Shown here piece after piece: positions 36,056-43,314 of a stretch of 64,000 bases of DNA (positions are counted from its first letter, which is position 1; each line of letters begins with the position of its first letter). The stretch comes from Sporosarcina ureae (lineage in GTDB: Bacteria > Bacillota > Bacilli > Bacillales_A > Planococcaceae). The notes under the pieces are model-generated. The model was not told where the DNA came from. It saw only the letters and a list, made by a program, of their open reading frames with translations, and made no database searches. The stretch is from the NCBI RefSeq assembly GCF_002101375.1, contig NZ_CP015207.1, forward strand, positions 2,124,001 to 2,188,000, given 5' to 3'. Made by a program: the position numbers and the translations under genes.

Positions 36056-36549
36056 TCCAAATCCCCCTTTTCAATTTCTATACGTAGTTTTTTTAATGTT
36101 CGGTATAGCTTCGTTTTGACTGTGTTGATGTTTTCGTCCAAGATTGCTGCTACTTCTTCGATTTTCAAGTCTTCAAAAAAACGTAAGATAATCAACGATT
36201 TTTCATCAGCTGTGAGCGTATCAAGTGCATCAAACAAATCTATATCGGTCTGTTCATCTTCTGTTTGTGGTAAATATCCATCCAGTACTCCATCATCCAT
36301 CACGATCATTCGTTGATGTTTTCGGATGAAATCGATGGACGTATTCACGAGTATTCGATAAAACCAAGTTTTTAAATACTTGATTTCATCCAGGCGATGA
36401 ATGGATTTCAACGCTTTGAAAATCGAGTCTTGCACAATATCCAACGCATTTTCTTTGTTTTTTACATAGCTATAGGCGAGCCGATAATGAGCATGTTGAT
36501 TTTCGATCAAGAATTGCTCTACCTTCTCCATTTTTTTATTTTTTGTCAT
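36052..36549 (-). CDS. sigV: ECF sigma factor, SigV-like
   Basis: 165 residues from ATG at 36549, which follows AAGGTG; an in-frame ATG at 36582 is weaker. Region 2 (YRLAYSYVKNKENALDIVQDSIFKA) and region 4 (LIILRFFEDLKIEEVAAILD) match SigV of Bacillus. It directs RNA polymerase to cell-wall modification genes when released from RsiV. An ECF-type promoter upstream suggests autoregulation. Confidence 0.88.
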   Translation of the reverse strand: MTKNKKMEKVEQFLIENQHAHYRLAYSYVKNKENALDIVQDSIFKALKSIHRLDEIKYLKTWFYRILVNTSIDFIRKHQRMIVMDDGVLDGYLPQTEDEQTDIDLFDALDTLTADEKSLIILRFFEDLKIEEVAAILDENINTVKTKLYRTLKKLRIEIEKGDLE

Positions 36550-36606
36550 GACAAACGGTTCACCTTCTTCAATTTTAAACATGTCGCGATCACGTCTTAC
36601 TCATTT

Positions 36607-36631
36607 GACGGGTAGCTTCTGCAAAAAGTTT
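36607..36631 (-). promoter_or_regulatory. ECF-type promoter for sigV
   Basis: On the minus strand CAAAC (with AAAC at 36631-36628), a 17-bp spacer with a T-run start, then CGTC (36610-36607). This fits the AAAC-N16/17-CGTC pattern used by SigV-type sigma factors and lies about 60 bp before the sigV start. Confidence 0.6.
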
Positions 36632-36817
36632 GGACTTTATATAAAAATAGGAAACATGATTACATATTACGGTGTACACATTATGAGAGTAAATGAGGTG
36701 TATGGTATTGAAGTGGAAGTGGATTTTTTAAAGCAATCGCGAGAGTTCTTGGTCATTCTTAAAAATCCTCCTCAACATGTAAAATGTACCCTTTGTAAAG
36801 GACAATTATAAAAAAGC

Positions 36818-37762
36818 CTAAGCTGCTTGTTGAAGCTGTCGTCTGTATTCTGCAGGCGGCAGCTTTTTCAAGTTCCACTGCCCGCGATAATGGTTATAGT
36901 ACGTCATATAACTCTTGATTTCCCGCCTAACTTCTTCCATTGTCTCACAATCTTTTATATTGGTTTCATCCTTGAAGTGACCGAAAAATGATTCCTGTGG
37001 AGCATTATCCCAACAGTTCCCTCTGCGTGACATCGATTGTCCTAACCCCATTTTCTTCACTGCTGCCTGATACTTTGGGTTTGTATAATGAAATCCTTGA
37101 TCTGAATGTATAAAGGCATCTGTCATTAAATGACGATGTTTCTTTAGTTTGCGAAGCGTATTCATTGCGATCTCCAAACCTAACGAAGAAGAAACTTCAT
37201 AGGCTAAAATTTCATTCGTTTGGGCGTCTTTAATCGTTGACAAGTAAGCACGTTTGCCATTTCCATATGTCAAATAGGTGATGTCGGTCAATAATACCTT
37301 TCCAGCCACCCCTTGCTTAAACTCACGTTGTAACGTGTTTTCACATGTGCGGTGCTCTTTCGTCGCCTTTGCCATACGACGTGCTGGGTTGGCTTTGCGG
37401 ATGGGACAGATGATATCGAATTTTTTCATAATCCGGCGAATGCGTTTTAGGTTATATGTAATGCCGTACTGATTTTCGAGTGTCATTTTAATTTGGCGTG
37501 CTCCTTTTTTTCGTCCTCGAAAATGATAGGCCCTTAAAATGATTTCCTTTACAACTTCGTCTGCCTGTTCGCGAGCGGCACGTTTCTGTTTAGATTTCTC
37601 TCCAAAGTGCCTATAGTAGCCCGAACGCGATACCTCCATAAGTTCGCATAAGTAGCTCACCAAACGTGCTAATTTATACTTTTGGATGGTGAAATTAATT
37701 AGTTCATATTTTAGCGTCGTTTGGATTGTGATTTCTTTTTCATCATCTGCCTTTCGAGTAGA
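36818..37762 (-). CDS. IS3-family transposase OrfB (DDE integrase), made by -1 frameshift
   Basis: The catalytic triad is visible: LLTDITYL (Asp), FIHSDQGFHYT (Asp) and NAPQESFFGHFKDE (Glu), within an rve integrase core, preceded by a helical HTH_21 region. A TTG at 37663 could start a free OrfB, but the frame stays open upstream through the end of orfA to the A-rich stretch GATGAAAAAG (about 37742). There a -1 slip would give the usual OrfAB fusion. Coding capacity seems intact. Confidence 0.85.
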   Translation of the reverse strand, partial: STRKADDEKEITIQTTLKYELINFTIQKYKLARLVSYLCELMEVSRSGYYRHFGEKSKQKRAAREQADEVVKEIILRAYHFRGRKKGARQIKMTLENQYGITYNLKRIRRIMKKFDIICPIRKANPARRMAKATKEHRTCENTLQREFKQGVAGKVLLTDITYLTYGNGKRAYLSTIKDAQTNEILAYEVSSSLGLEIAMNTLRKLKKHRHLMTDAFIHSDQGFHYTNPKYQAAVKKMGLGQSMSRRGNCWDNAPQESFFGHFKDETNIKDCETMEEVRREIKSYMTYYNHYRGQWNLKKLPPAEYRRQLQQAA

Positions 37763-38178
37763 TCGAGCTTTTTTAACAGTTCATTTTCCGCCTGTAATAA
37801 GCGGTTTTTCGCTTCTAGACGTTCAATCTTTTCTTCGGATGTCAAGTCGCGTTCTGATGGACGGCCTGAATTGGTTTTTCGTGTGTCTTGTAAGCCTTCC
37901 ACCCCGCTTTTTCTATAGGCGGCACGCCAACGCTTTCCTGCAGATTTAATCCGAACTGCTCCTATTAAATCGGCATCTAATCCAGCCTCTTCAAAAATGT
38001 CTCGCGGCAGTTTTCCTTTTTCATTTTCCGAAATAAAATGACGTTTAAACTCATCTGTATAGGTGATGGATTTATCACTAACAGCTTGTACGTTAGGATT
38101 GCATTGCAAGCGTGCTTGTTCTTTTAAGGTAAACAATCGTTCAGTCACATTCATCCGCTCCCACATCTTTTTATTCAT
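37711..38178 (-). CDS. IS3-family transposase OrfA (HTH)
   Basis: 155 residues from ATG at 38178. The first part contains a helix-turn-helix (LPRDIFEEAGLDADLIGAVRIKSAGKRWRAAY) that binds the element ends; the second part is a leucine-heptad coiled coil (IERLEAKNRLLQAENELLKKL) used for multimerisation. The tail MMKKKSQSKRR contains the frameshift site into orfB. Confidence 0.85.
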   Translation of the reverse strand: MNKKMWERMNVTERLFTLKEQARLQCNPNVQAVSDKSITYTDEFKRHFISENEKGKLPRDIFEEAGLDADLIGAVRIKSAGKRWRAAYRKSGVEGLQDTRKTNSGRPSERDLTSEEKIERLEAKNRLLQAENELLKKLDLLERQMMKKKSQSKRR

Positions 38179-38349
38179 TATAAACAAAAGTACCCTATAG
38201 GATAGACTTTTTTCAAAGTGTCTATCTTATAGGGTACATTTTAATGTGTTGGGAGGACTTTTTTGGCTTATAAAAGTGATTTGAAATTCTGATACTGGGG
38301 ATGTATGTGTAAACTGAATCAACCGATGATGGGGGAGTGGTTGGAACCC

Positions 38350-38541
38350 GTTGATCTGCGCTGCAGCCGGACGCGTGTCCTATGGGCGGGCGGTGAACCA
38401 CACTCCTCGCTTCGCTCGCTAGGTGTTTCACCTGTCAAAGCAAAGATGTGCTCCTTCTCGCTACGCTTCACTCGCAAAAGCCGTTCTTCGTTACGGCTCT
38501 CGCTGATGCTCCCCGAGTCGCCGGCTGTAGCGAAGATCAAC
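38350..38541. repeat. GC-rich 192-bp element with 21-bp terminal inverted repeats
   Basis: GTTGATCTGCGCTGCAGCCG at the left and CGGCTGTAGCGAAGATCAAC at the right are inverted copies with two mismatches. The interior is much richer in G and C than the AT-rich surroundings and contains nested repeats of CTCGCT(T/A)CGCT. No gene is credible in it. It resembles the MITE-like intergenic repeats common in Bacillales. It begins 106 bp after the insertion sequence. Confidence 0.7.
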
Positions 38542-38649
38542 TAAGCAAGTGCGAAGAAAATATGTGCAACAATCGAGCTCATTTACGGAGCAAACATTCT
38601 AACTTAAACAGTAACAATACTTCAATTGTAATTATAATATCTTATAATC

Positions 38650-39270
38650 TTAGACTGCATTAATAAAATAACGTCCTTCAAGTGCTTTTATTTCAAAGAA
38701 ATATTTTGTGTCTGTTTTTAAATCTTCTAATTTGATACCTTTTCCTGGTGATATGTGAATTTCATCAATAATTATATTCCCTTATTCATCTTTTACTCTG
38801 AGCAACACATCACCCTCACTATTCGCATCATTTATAACCTCTTTTGTCCAAAAAAAGCTATCGTATATTACATAAGTTTGTGTATTAATCGAATCCTGAG
38901 AAAAACTAATGTCTTGCCATTCGTCATTATTACCTGTTACCTCTACTATTCCATGAACCATTGGAAAAAAGAATTGATTAACAACACCCACGTTTTGAAC
39001 GACTTGATAGCCAATTATCATAATCAGAAATGTCAACAGCGAAGCAGTAATGACTTGAAAACGTCGCTTTTTATTAATTCGTTTAAAAGGTTCTTTCGCT
39101 TCTTCAAATTTTGACTCGACAATGTGTTGTGTCGGTTGTTGCATCATTTGCATCATTTTGTTGCATTGGACACACTCCTCGATATGAGTTTGCACTTCGG
39201 CAGCCGTTTCTTCACTACAAATACCATCAATATAAGATGGTAATAAATCCTGTATAATATTACATCTCAT
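38650..39270 (-). pseudogene. Zinc-finger anti-sigma factor, interrupted by a nonsense codon
   Basis: The frame starts MRCNIIQDLLPSYIDGICSE with the HC2-type pattern H..EC..C (about 30-36) of zinc-binding anti-sigma factors; a membrane helix follows at about 76-97. At codon 163 a TAA (38782-38784) interrupts, yet the same frame continues with GNIIIDEIHISPGKG and ends at a natural stop at 38650. A single base change would restore about 206 residues. It overlaps the end of the sigma pseudogene. Confidence 0.75.
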
Positions 39271-39824
39271 TCAAATCCATCCTTTCTGCTAAGGTGCATT
39301 TTGCACGATAATATGTAACTCTTGCCCAATTTTCATTTTTATTGAAGATAACACCAATTTCCTTGAAACTTAAATCTAGCTTTGTTCGAAGTAGAAATAT
39401 TTCACGATAAGGTTCTCTTAACTTTTGGATTTCCATATGAATGGTCTGTTGTGTAGCCTTTCAATCTAACGACATCTGGTAGATATTCGTTAGATTGAAA
39501 GGCTACACCAGCTTGTGCTAGTTGTTCAAGACTTGAATAGTTCCTATACTTCTCCCGTTTTAAATGATCATAGTAGGAGTGTTTGGCAATTTGACATAAC
39601 CAAACGGACATTTTACACTCACCATTATAACGTTCGATAGATTTTACAGCTTGATAAAATGTTTCTTGTGTCAATTCTTCTGCTAAATCCACATTTGATG
39701 TCAAACAAAGAAGAAATGCTTTTACTTCATTTGCATAGGATTTATAAACTTCACTTAATCCTCCACCCAATTCCTCCTTCCCTCTGATGCTAACTGGCAT
39801 ACATATATATAGAATGAAAACCAC
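39260..39824 (-). pseudogene. ECF sigma factor, frameshifted at a 21-bp perfect palindrome
   Basis: Region 2 is clear (VDLAEELTQETFYQAVKSIERYNG, WLCQIAKHSYYDHLKREKYR). After LPDVV the frame runs off into a short nonsense tail ending at 39402. The missing region 4 is present in another frame (IQKLREPYREIFLLRTKLDL, FKEIGVIFNKNENWARVTYYR) up to a stop at 39260. The switch lies at a perfect 21-bp inverted repeat (39451-39471 and 39488-39508). The true start is uncertain: 39824 is the first ATG, and 39800 is possible. Confidence 0.75.
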
Positions 39825-39864
39825 ATTCGTTACAAGAAATGATAAACTTATTTATAAATGAAAA

Positions 39865-39912
39865 AAGCTAAATTCCTTACAACTTCAGTAAGGAATTTAG
39901 CTTATTATTTTT
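39865..39912. terminator. Bidirectional terminator between the cassette-like region and the sigma pseudogene
   Basis: AAGCTAAATTCCTTAC pairs with GTAAGGAATTTAGCTT across a 7-base loop, with A-rich and T-rich flanks on either side. Confidence 0.85.
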
Positions 39913-39923
39913 TTGATTTGACA

Positions 39924-39964
39924 CGTTACAGACACAGTCTATCTAACACAAACGCACCCGATTA
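39924..39964 (-). repeat. Cassette-type repeat, site 1
   Basis: On the minus strand ATCGGGTGCGTT begins about 15 nt after the stop of the lipoprotein gene, followed by a diverged half with AGACTGTGTCTGTAAC. The ATCGGGTGCGTT core is identical to site 4. Confidence 0.65.
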
Positions 39965-39977
39965 CTTAAGGTTAAAA

Positions 39978-40463
39978 TTAATTATTAGATCCTTCGGGAG
40001 TTAAGTATTGTGTAGTCTTGGCAGCATACGCACCGTAAGCGGATGTTGCAGATTCTTTTTCGTCATCATTGACCATTGTCTTTTCAAATTCTTCACGGTT
40101 ATTGAATTCATCAGAAACCCCTTTATAATCCTCATATGTGATTTCGGTAGCAAAAACCTTTTCTTCTTGTGCGGCTTCATAATGTTCTTCTGATAGATTT
40201 GCTCTTACTAGCAAATAAGCTTCGTAAGTAGCACCGTTGAGCATATCTACATTTTCGGTATTATTTAATTCCGCAGTTGTTTTGTTAAAATTCTCAATTG
40301 CTTGATCAAACTCTGAGGCACTTAAATCTGTTTTTGCAGCTTCAATGTTCTTTGTTTCACTGTCTGTATAATCACCATCTGCAAGCCCTTCTTGATTTGT
40401 TGAATTACACGCCGTTAGAATTAATACTCCTACCAGTGATAGCATGAAAATAATTTTTTTCAT
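39978..40463 (-). CDS. Lipoprotein of unknown function
   Basis: 161 residues. The N-terminus (MKKIIFMLSLVGVLILTAC) has a lipobox with the cysteine at 19. The mature part is polar and mostly helical, with EYxD/AYE-like repeats and an Asn/Thr-rich composition but no motif I know. AGGAGGG lies before the ATG. It is the last gene of the small-gene array and is followed by repeat site 1. Confidence 0.65.
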   Translation of the reverse strand: MKKIIFMLSLVGVLILTACNSTNQEGLADGDYTDSETKNIEAAKTDLSASEFDQAIENFNKTTAELNNTENVDMLNGATYEAYLLVRANLSEEHYEAAQEEKVFATEITYEDYKGVSDEFNNREEFEKTMVNDDEKESATSAYGAYAAKTTQYLTPEGSNN

Positions 40464-40500
40464 CCGTATTCCCTCCTAAAATTACTTACGTGGCAAAATG

Positions 40501-40525
40501 GCCCTACTGTGGAAAATCCTTATTA
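40501..40525 (-). repeat. Cassette-type repeat, site 2, 3' half
   Basis: On the minus strand AATAAGGATTTTCC and AGTAGGGCC follow directly after the group II intron. Joined to 41242-41225 they align without gaps to site 3. Confidence 0.65.
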
Positions 40526-41225
40526 TAGTGATAGGTAAACCTTTGAAGTTATCTCCAGCTTTTCCCCCCACTTCACACCGTACGTGAAACTTTCGCTTCA
40601 TACAGCGTTCCGACTAATCCAATTCCATTCAATCATCAACACGTGATGTGTCTCAACTCTTCCGTTTCAATAAGTCTTTTACTAATCTAGTGGCTATCCC
40701 TCCACGTTATCAGCTTACAACGTTGAATTATATCTATTATAGCACAAACTTAGGTGCTTCCTATGAGCCTGTTAGCATTGCATATGCCTGTTACACAAGA
40801 TGGACTTTCATATTCTCGATTCTTACTCATCCACAGCTAACCCTACATTTGGTAGTAAATACATTTCTATATAACGCGCGTCTAGACCCGTACATTCAGA
40901 AGTTCGTCAGCAATAAAGTATCTTATTGTATTTACATTGCATTCTCACCATATCTGTTCAACCCAAGTATCATGATTTACACCACCCCATCGGGTAGGCT
41001 TTCGTCAGCCAAACTGTTACGGTAAATTCTTACGCCTATTAGCCGAGCTTATAACACGCTTTTCCTTACTAATCAACGTGCTACTCGACGCAGGGGAAGC
41101 CTTTCAGAGCGTTACCTCGTCATTCGACTTCTCGATATAACCCTTTAATTTTAGAAATCTAAAACTACCTGATCTTTACCGAACTTGTGTGACCACATTT
41201 CATTTGAACCAGGAACGTTTCGCAC
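40525..41225 (-). ncRNA. ORF-less group II intron
   Basis: The minus strand begins GTGCG (41225-41221), the group II 5' consensus. Near the 3' end CGCTGT...ACGGTG and GAAGC-GAAA-GTTTC form domain V with a GAAA tetraloop and a two-base bulge (about 40575-40609). Domain VI (AGCTGGAGATAACTTC...ACCTATCACTAT) follows, ending at 40525. No reverse-transcriptase frame is present in the 701 nt, so it would need a maturase in trans or be a relic. The boundaries are supported because the joined flanks rebuild a copy of the neighbouring repeat. Confidence 0.78.
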
Positions 41226-41242
41226 AGGGAATCGCACCCGTT
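41225..41242 (-). repeat. Cassette-type repeat, site 2, 5' half
   Basis: AACGGGTGCGATTCCCT on the minus strand, starting about 15 nt after the stop of the 41258 gene and interrupted by the intron. Confidence 0.65.
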
Positions 41243-41257
41243 TGCTTTAGTTTCCTA

Positions 41258-41648
41258 TTAGTATTTCTCGATTTTTATTGTTATATCTTCTTCGCTAATT
41301 GTTACGTTTTCTGCTTCGGAAACATTCTTTATTGAATCTTCAACTACTTGTTGAATCATTGTTTCATCAACTTTTACATCTTTCGGGTAACTTACTGATA
41401 CAGTCATTTCTTTAACATTGCCATCTACCATTATTGCTATTGATTCTTTATCAAGTTCCGTTTGCTCTGTAATAGATTCTATTACTTCACTTTCCAACTC
41501 TGAAACCAATTTCAATTCTGATGATAAATTTGCATCATTTTCCTGGTTTTCCGAATCCTCTAGTACTACCACTTCGGGCTCTCTATTACACCCAACTAAA
41601 AAAAATGGAACTAAATAAAACTCCTGAAATTACAGCTTTTTTTATCAT
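41258..41648 (-). pseudogene. Lipoprotein gene frameshifted in a T8 run of its signal peptide
   Basis: An ATG at 41648 follows GGAG and encodes MIKKAVISGVLFSSIF, but an 8-T run puts the frame out and it stops within five codons. In the next frame the sequence continues LVGCNREPEVVVLEDSE, a perfect lipobox, and then an acidic 100-residue protein ending EEDITIKIEKY. Removing one T restores a normal lipoprotein of about 129 residues. It may be a true mutation, a phase-variable tract or a sequencing error. Function unknown. Confidence 0.7.
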
Positions 41649-41760
41649 TTCTACTTCTCCTTTTAAAAAACAAATTATAGATTCTTCAATAATTTTCCAC
41701 ACAAAAGTTTGCCGATGATTATTGGTGAAGGTTTCAAATTAACACACACTGTTCCTCAAG

Positions 41761-41808
41761 CAAGTGGCCCTATTCTTGCATAACCTTGTTCCGTTAATAC
41801 ACCCGTTA
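41761..41808 (-). repeat. Cassette-type repeat, site 3
   Basis: On the minus strand AACGGGTGTATTAACGG, AACAAGGTTATGC, AAGAATAGGGCC, about 10 nt after the stop of the 41819 gene. Confidence 0.7.
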
Positions 41809-41818
41809 ATAGTAGTTT

Positions 41819-42073
41819 TTATTCCAAATGTCTCTCTGGAATTTTGAGGAACCAAATATATATAGCCAATGCAATTATAGCTCCATATAATAATTTGACT
41901 TCGATAAAAATCATTACAAATAGATAGCTTAGAAGAAAAGTTAATATCCCACCCAATATAGAACTTATCGTTTTCGGTAATAAAAATTTATAACTTAGTT
42001 TATAAAAAATGAAGCCACCAACTGAACTTACAAAAATCGATAACACCAATATATATATAAAGCTTAATGACAT
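41819..42073 (-). CDS. 84-residue membrane protein
   Basis: From ATG at 42073 (after GGATGGGG) the product has three hydrophobic segments (about 3-22, 30-50 and 54-76) and a short charged tail KIPERHLE. No family recognised. It lies between repeat sites 3 and 4 in the small-gene array; a longer upstream frame runs into site 4 and is not used. Confidence 0.6.
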   Translation of the reverse strand: MSLSFIYILVLSIFVSSVGGFIFYKLSYKFLLPKTISSILGGILTFLLSYLFVMIFIEVKLLYGAIIALAIYIWFLKIPERHLE

Positions 42074-42105
42074 TCTATCCCCATCCTTTTTAATGATTTT
42101 CCTCG

Positions 42106-42144
42106 TTTGGTGCATAACGGTTGTTCAGTTAACGCACCCGATTA
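42106..42144 (-). repeat. Cassette-type repeat, site 4
   Basis: On the minus strand ATCGGGTGCGTTAACTG, AACAACCGTTATGCACC, about 10 nt after the stop of the 42155 gene. GCGTTAAC and GTTATGC form a short bulged inverted repeat. Confidence 0.7.
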
Positions 42145-42154
42145 CGACATGGTA

Positions 42155-42415
42155 TTAGAGTGTATTTTGAAATATATACAGGACTACGATGTACAATAAA
42201 TAAATGGTTGCAAATATTGGGATTGCGTAATATGATACTCTTCCGAATTTGTCTTTTCTACTGAAAAAGGATAAACCGAATGAGAGTGCTACAAGGATAA
42301 TTCCAAATGGTATTATAATAAAAAAATCATCTGCAAAAATAAAAATGCAAATCAAAATAATTCCTACAATCAGACTAATAAAAGAAAGTATTCCCAAACT
42401 ACGTTTACTTTGCAA
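42155..42415 (-). CDS. 86-residue membrane protein
   Basis: A TTG at 42415, eight bases after AGGAGG, is the start. Three hydrophobic segments (about 8-28, 30-50 and 62-82) with a basic loop SRKDKFGR. No family recognised. Member of the small-gene array, followed by repeat site 4. Confidence 0.65.
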   Translation of the reverse strand: MQSKRSLGILSFISLIVGIILICIFIFADDFFIIIPFGIILVALSFGLSFFSRKDKFGRVSYYAIPIFATIYLLYIVVLYIFQNTL

Positions 42416-42487
42416 GAGTGTGACCTCCTAAATTCGCCATAAGTAATCCACTAAAACAGCATTTTAACGATATAAGTCTCGATTGCA

Positions 42488-42518
42488 GCAAGAATCTTAT
42501 TCATTTTTTGCCCCGAAT
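42488..42518 (-). repeat. Cassette-type repeat, site 5 (diverged)
   Basis: On the minus strand TTCGGGGC, A-run, TGAATAAGATTCTTGC, located about 12 nt after the stop of the 42530 gene. It aligns to site 4 with one gap. Confidence 0.5.
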
Positions 42519-42529
42519 GCTCAAATATT

Positions 42530-42724
42530 TCATTCTCTTTTTTTACGTCTTGACCATCTTGAGTAAAAAAGTAACTCACCGATTATTAATCCAAATAAAA
42601 TAGCGACAACAGCAGATGTATAATCAGGTTTATCAAATAAAAATGTAACAACTATAAATCCAATTAATAGACCAAAAGTGATACTTATATAGGATTTATA
42701 TCTTTCTTTCAAATAAATTTTCAT
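42530..42724 (-). CDS. 64-residue membrane protein
   Basis: From ATG at 42724, after AAAGGTGA. Two hydrophobic segments (about 13-31 and 38-55) and a strongly basic end SRWSRRKKRE. Unknown function. First intact gene of the array, followed by site 5. Confidence 0.6.
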   Translation of the reverse strand: MKIYLKERYKSYISITFGLLIGFIVVTFLFDKPDYTSAVVAILFGLIIGELLFYSRWSRRKKRE

Positions 42725-43314
42725 AGTCAATCACCTTTCTGATAACTATTCAAGAATCTAACCCGTTTACCGAAGATCATCATGACTTCAACCTCAAACT
42801 CATAGAAAAAAATAAACAACATCTTACTAAAGTTATTGCCGTCGCTATGAATCTGAAACTTAAATCCGCGCTTTACGTTTCTGTCTATATTTTACAATAC
42901 TACTCAACATTTCCTACTACTTCAATAACTTTTCAAAGTCCTTTACTACATAATAGTTCAGCATCGTTCTGAAAATCCCCTTTGGACAAGTTGAAGAAGT
43001 CTTGTTCACATAATGTCACCACACTCTTTAATTCAGCTACCTAAATTGTCTAGTTAATAATTTATGAACTACTCCTATAATTACCCAAATTTCCTAATAT
43101 GTTGTATGCTAGGGAAGTAATACAGAAAAGTTAATCAATAGAAAAAAGAAAGCAGTCTTTTTTCGTAGAAACTTGTCTTCATTTTAATGAGGGGAAATGT
43201 ATTCTGAAAAACCTTATAGTAGACTCTTTGCAAACACTTTTAAAGGTTTATATAAAATGGGCCCGTAACTATGAAATTGATAAATCTTTATATCAAATCA
43301 TTGGAGGGAACTTT
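42725..43314. other. AT-rich gap with a sixth repeat-like site and gene debris
   Basis: On the minus strand AACGGGT...TGAATAGTTATC at 42740-42769 resembles the cassette repeats. Further right a minus-strand frame encodes only ELKSVVTLCEQDFFNLSKGD plus about 13 residues before a stop near 42945, perhaps the end of a lost gene. Nothing else is seen. Confidence 0.4.

Larger units (their letters stand above)
36780..38243 (-). mobile_element. IS3-family (IS150-type) insertion sequence, apparently complete
   Basis: 1464 bp bounded by a 13-bp inverted repeat: TAAAATGTACCCT at 36780-36792 and its complement at 38231-38243. The 3-bp sequence ATG flanks both ends (36777-36779 and 38244-38246), a likely target duplication. 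It holds overlapping orfA and orfB. At the upstream end GTACCCTATA.GATAGAC pairs with GTCTATC.TATAGGGTAC, a hairpin that could block outside transcription. The two flanks joined form a terminator-like hairpin, so the element sits at the tip of a palindrome. Confidence 0.88.

Noticed and set aside
36683-36811. 42-codon plus-strand frame (MRVNEVYGIEVEV...) between sigV and the insertion sequence
   Set aside because: No ribosome site; its end lies in the insertion-sequence end and the upstream part in a terminator-like hairpin arm.
38305-38663. Frames of 71-79 codons across the GC-rich element
   Set aside because: They follow the repeat structure on both strands and have no ribosome site.
40648-41025. 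125-codon plus-strand frame inside the group II intron
   Set aside because: It is antisense to the folded intron and has no ribosome site; it does not resemble a maturase.
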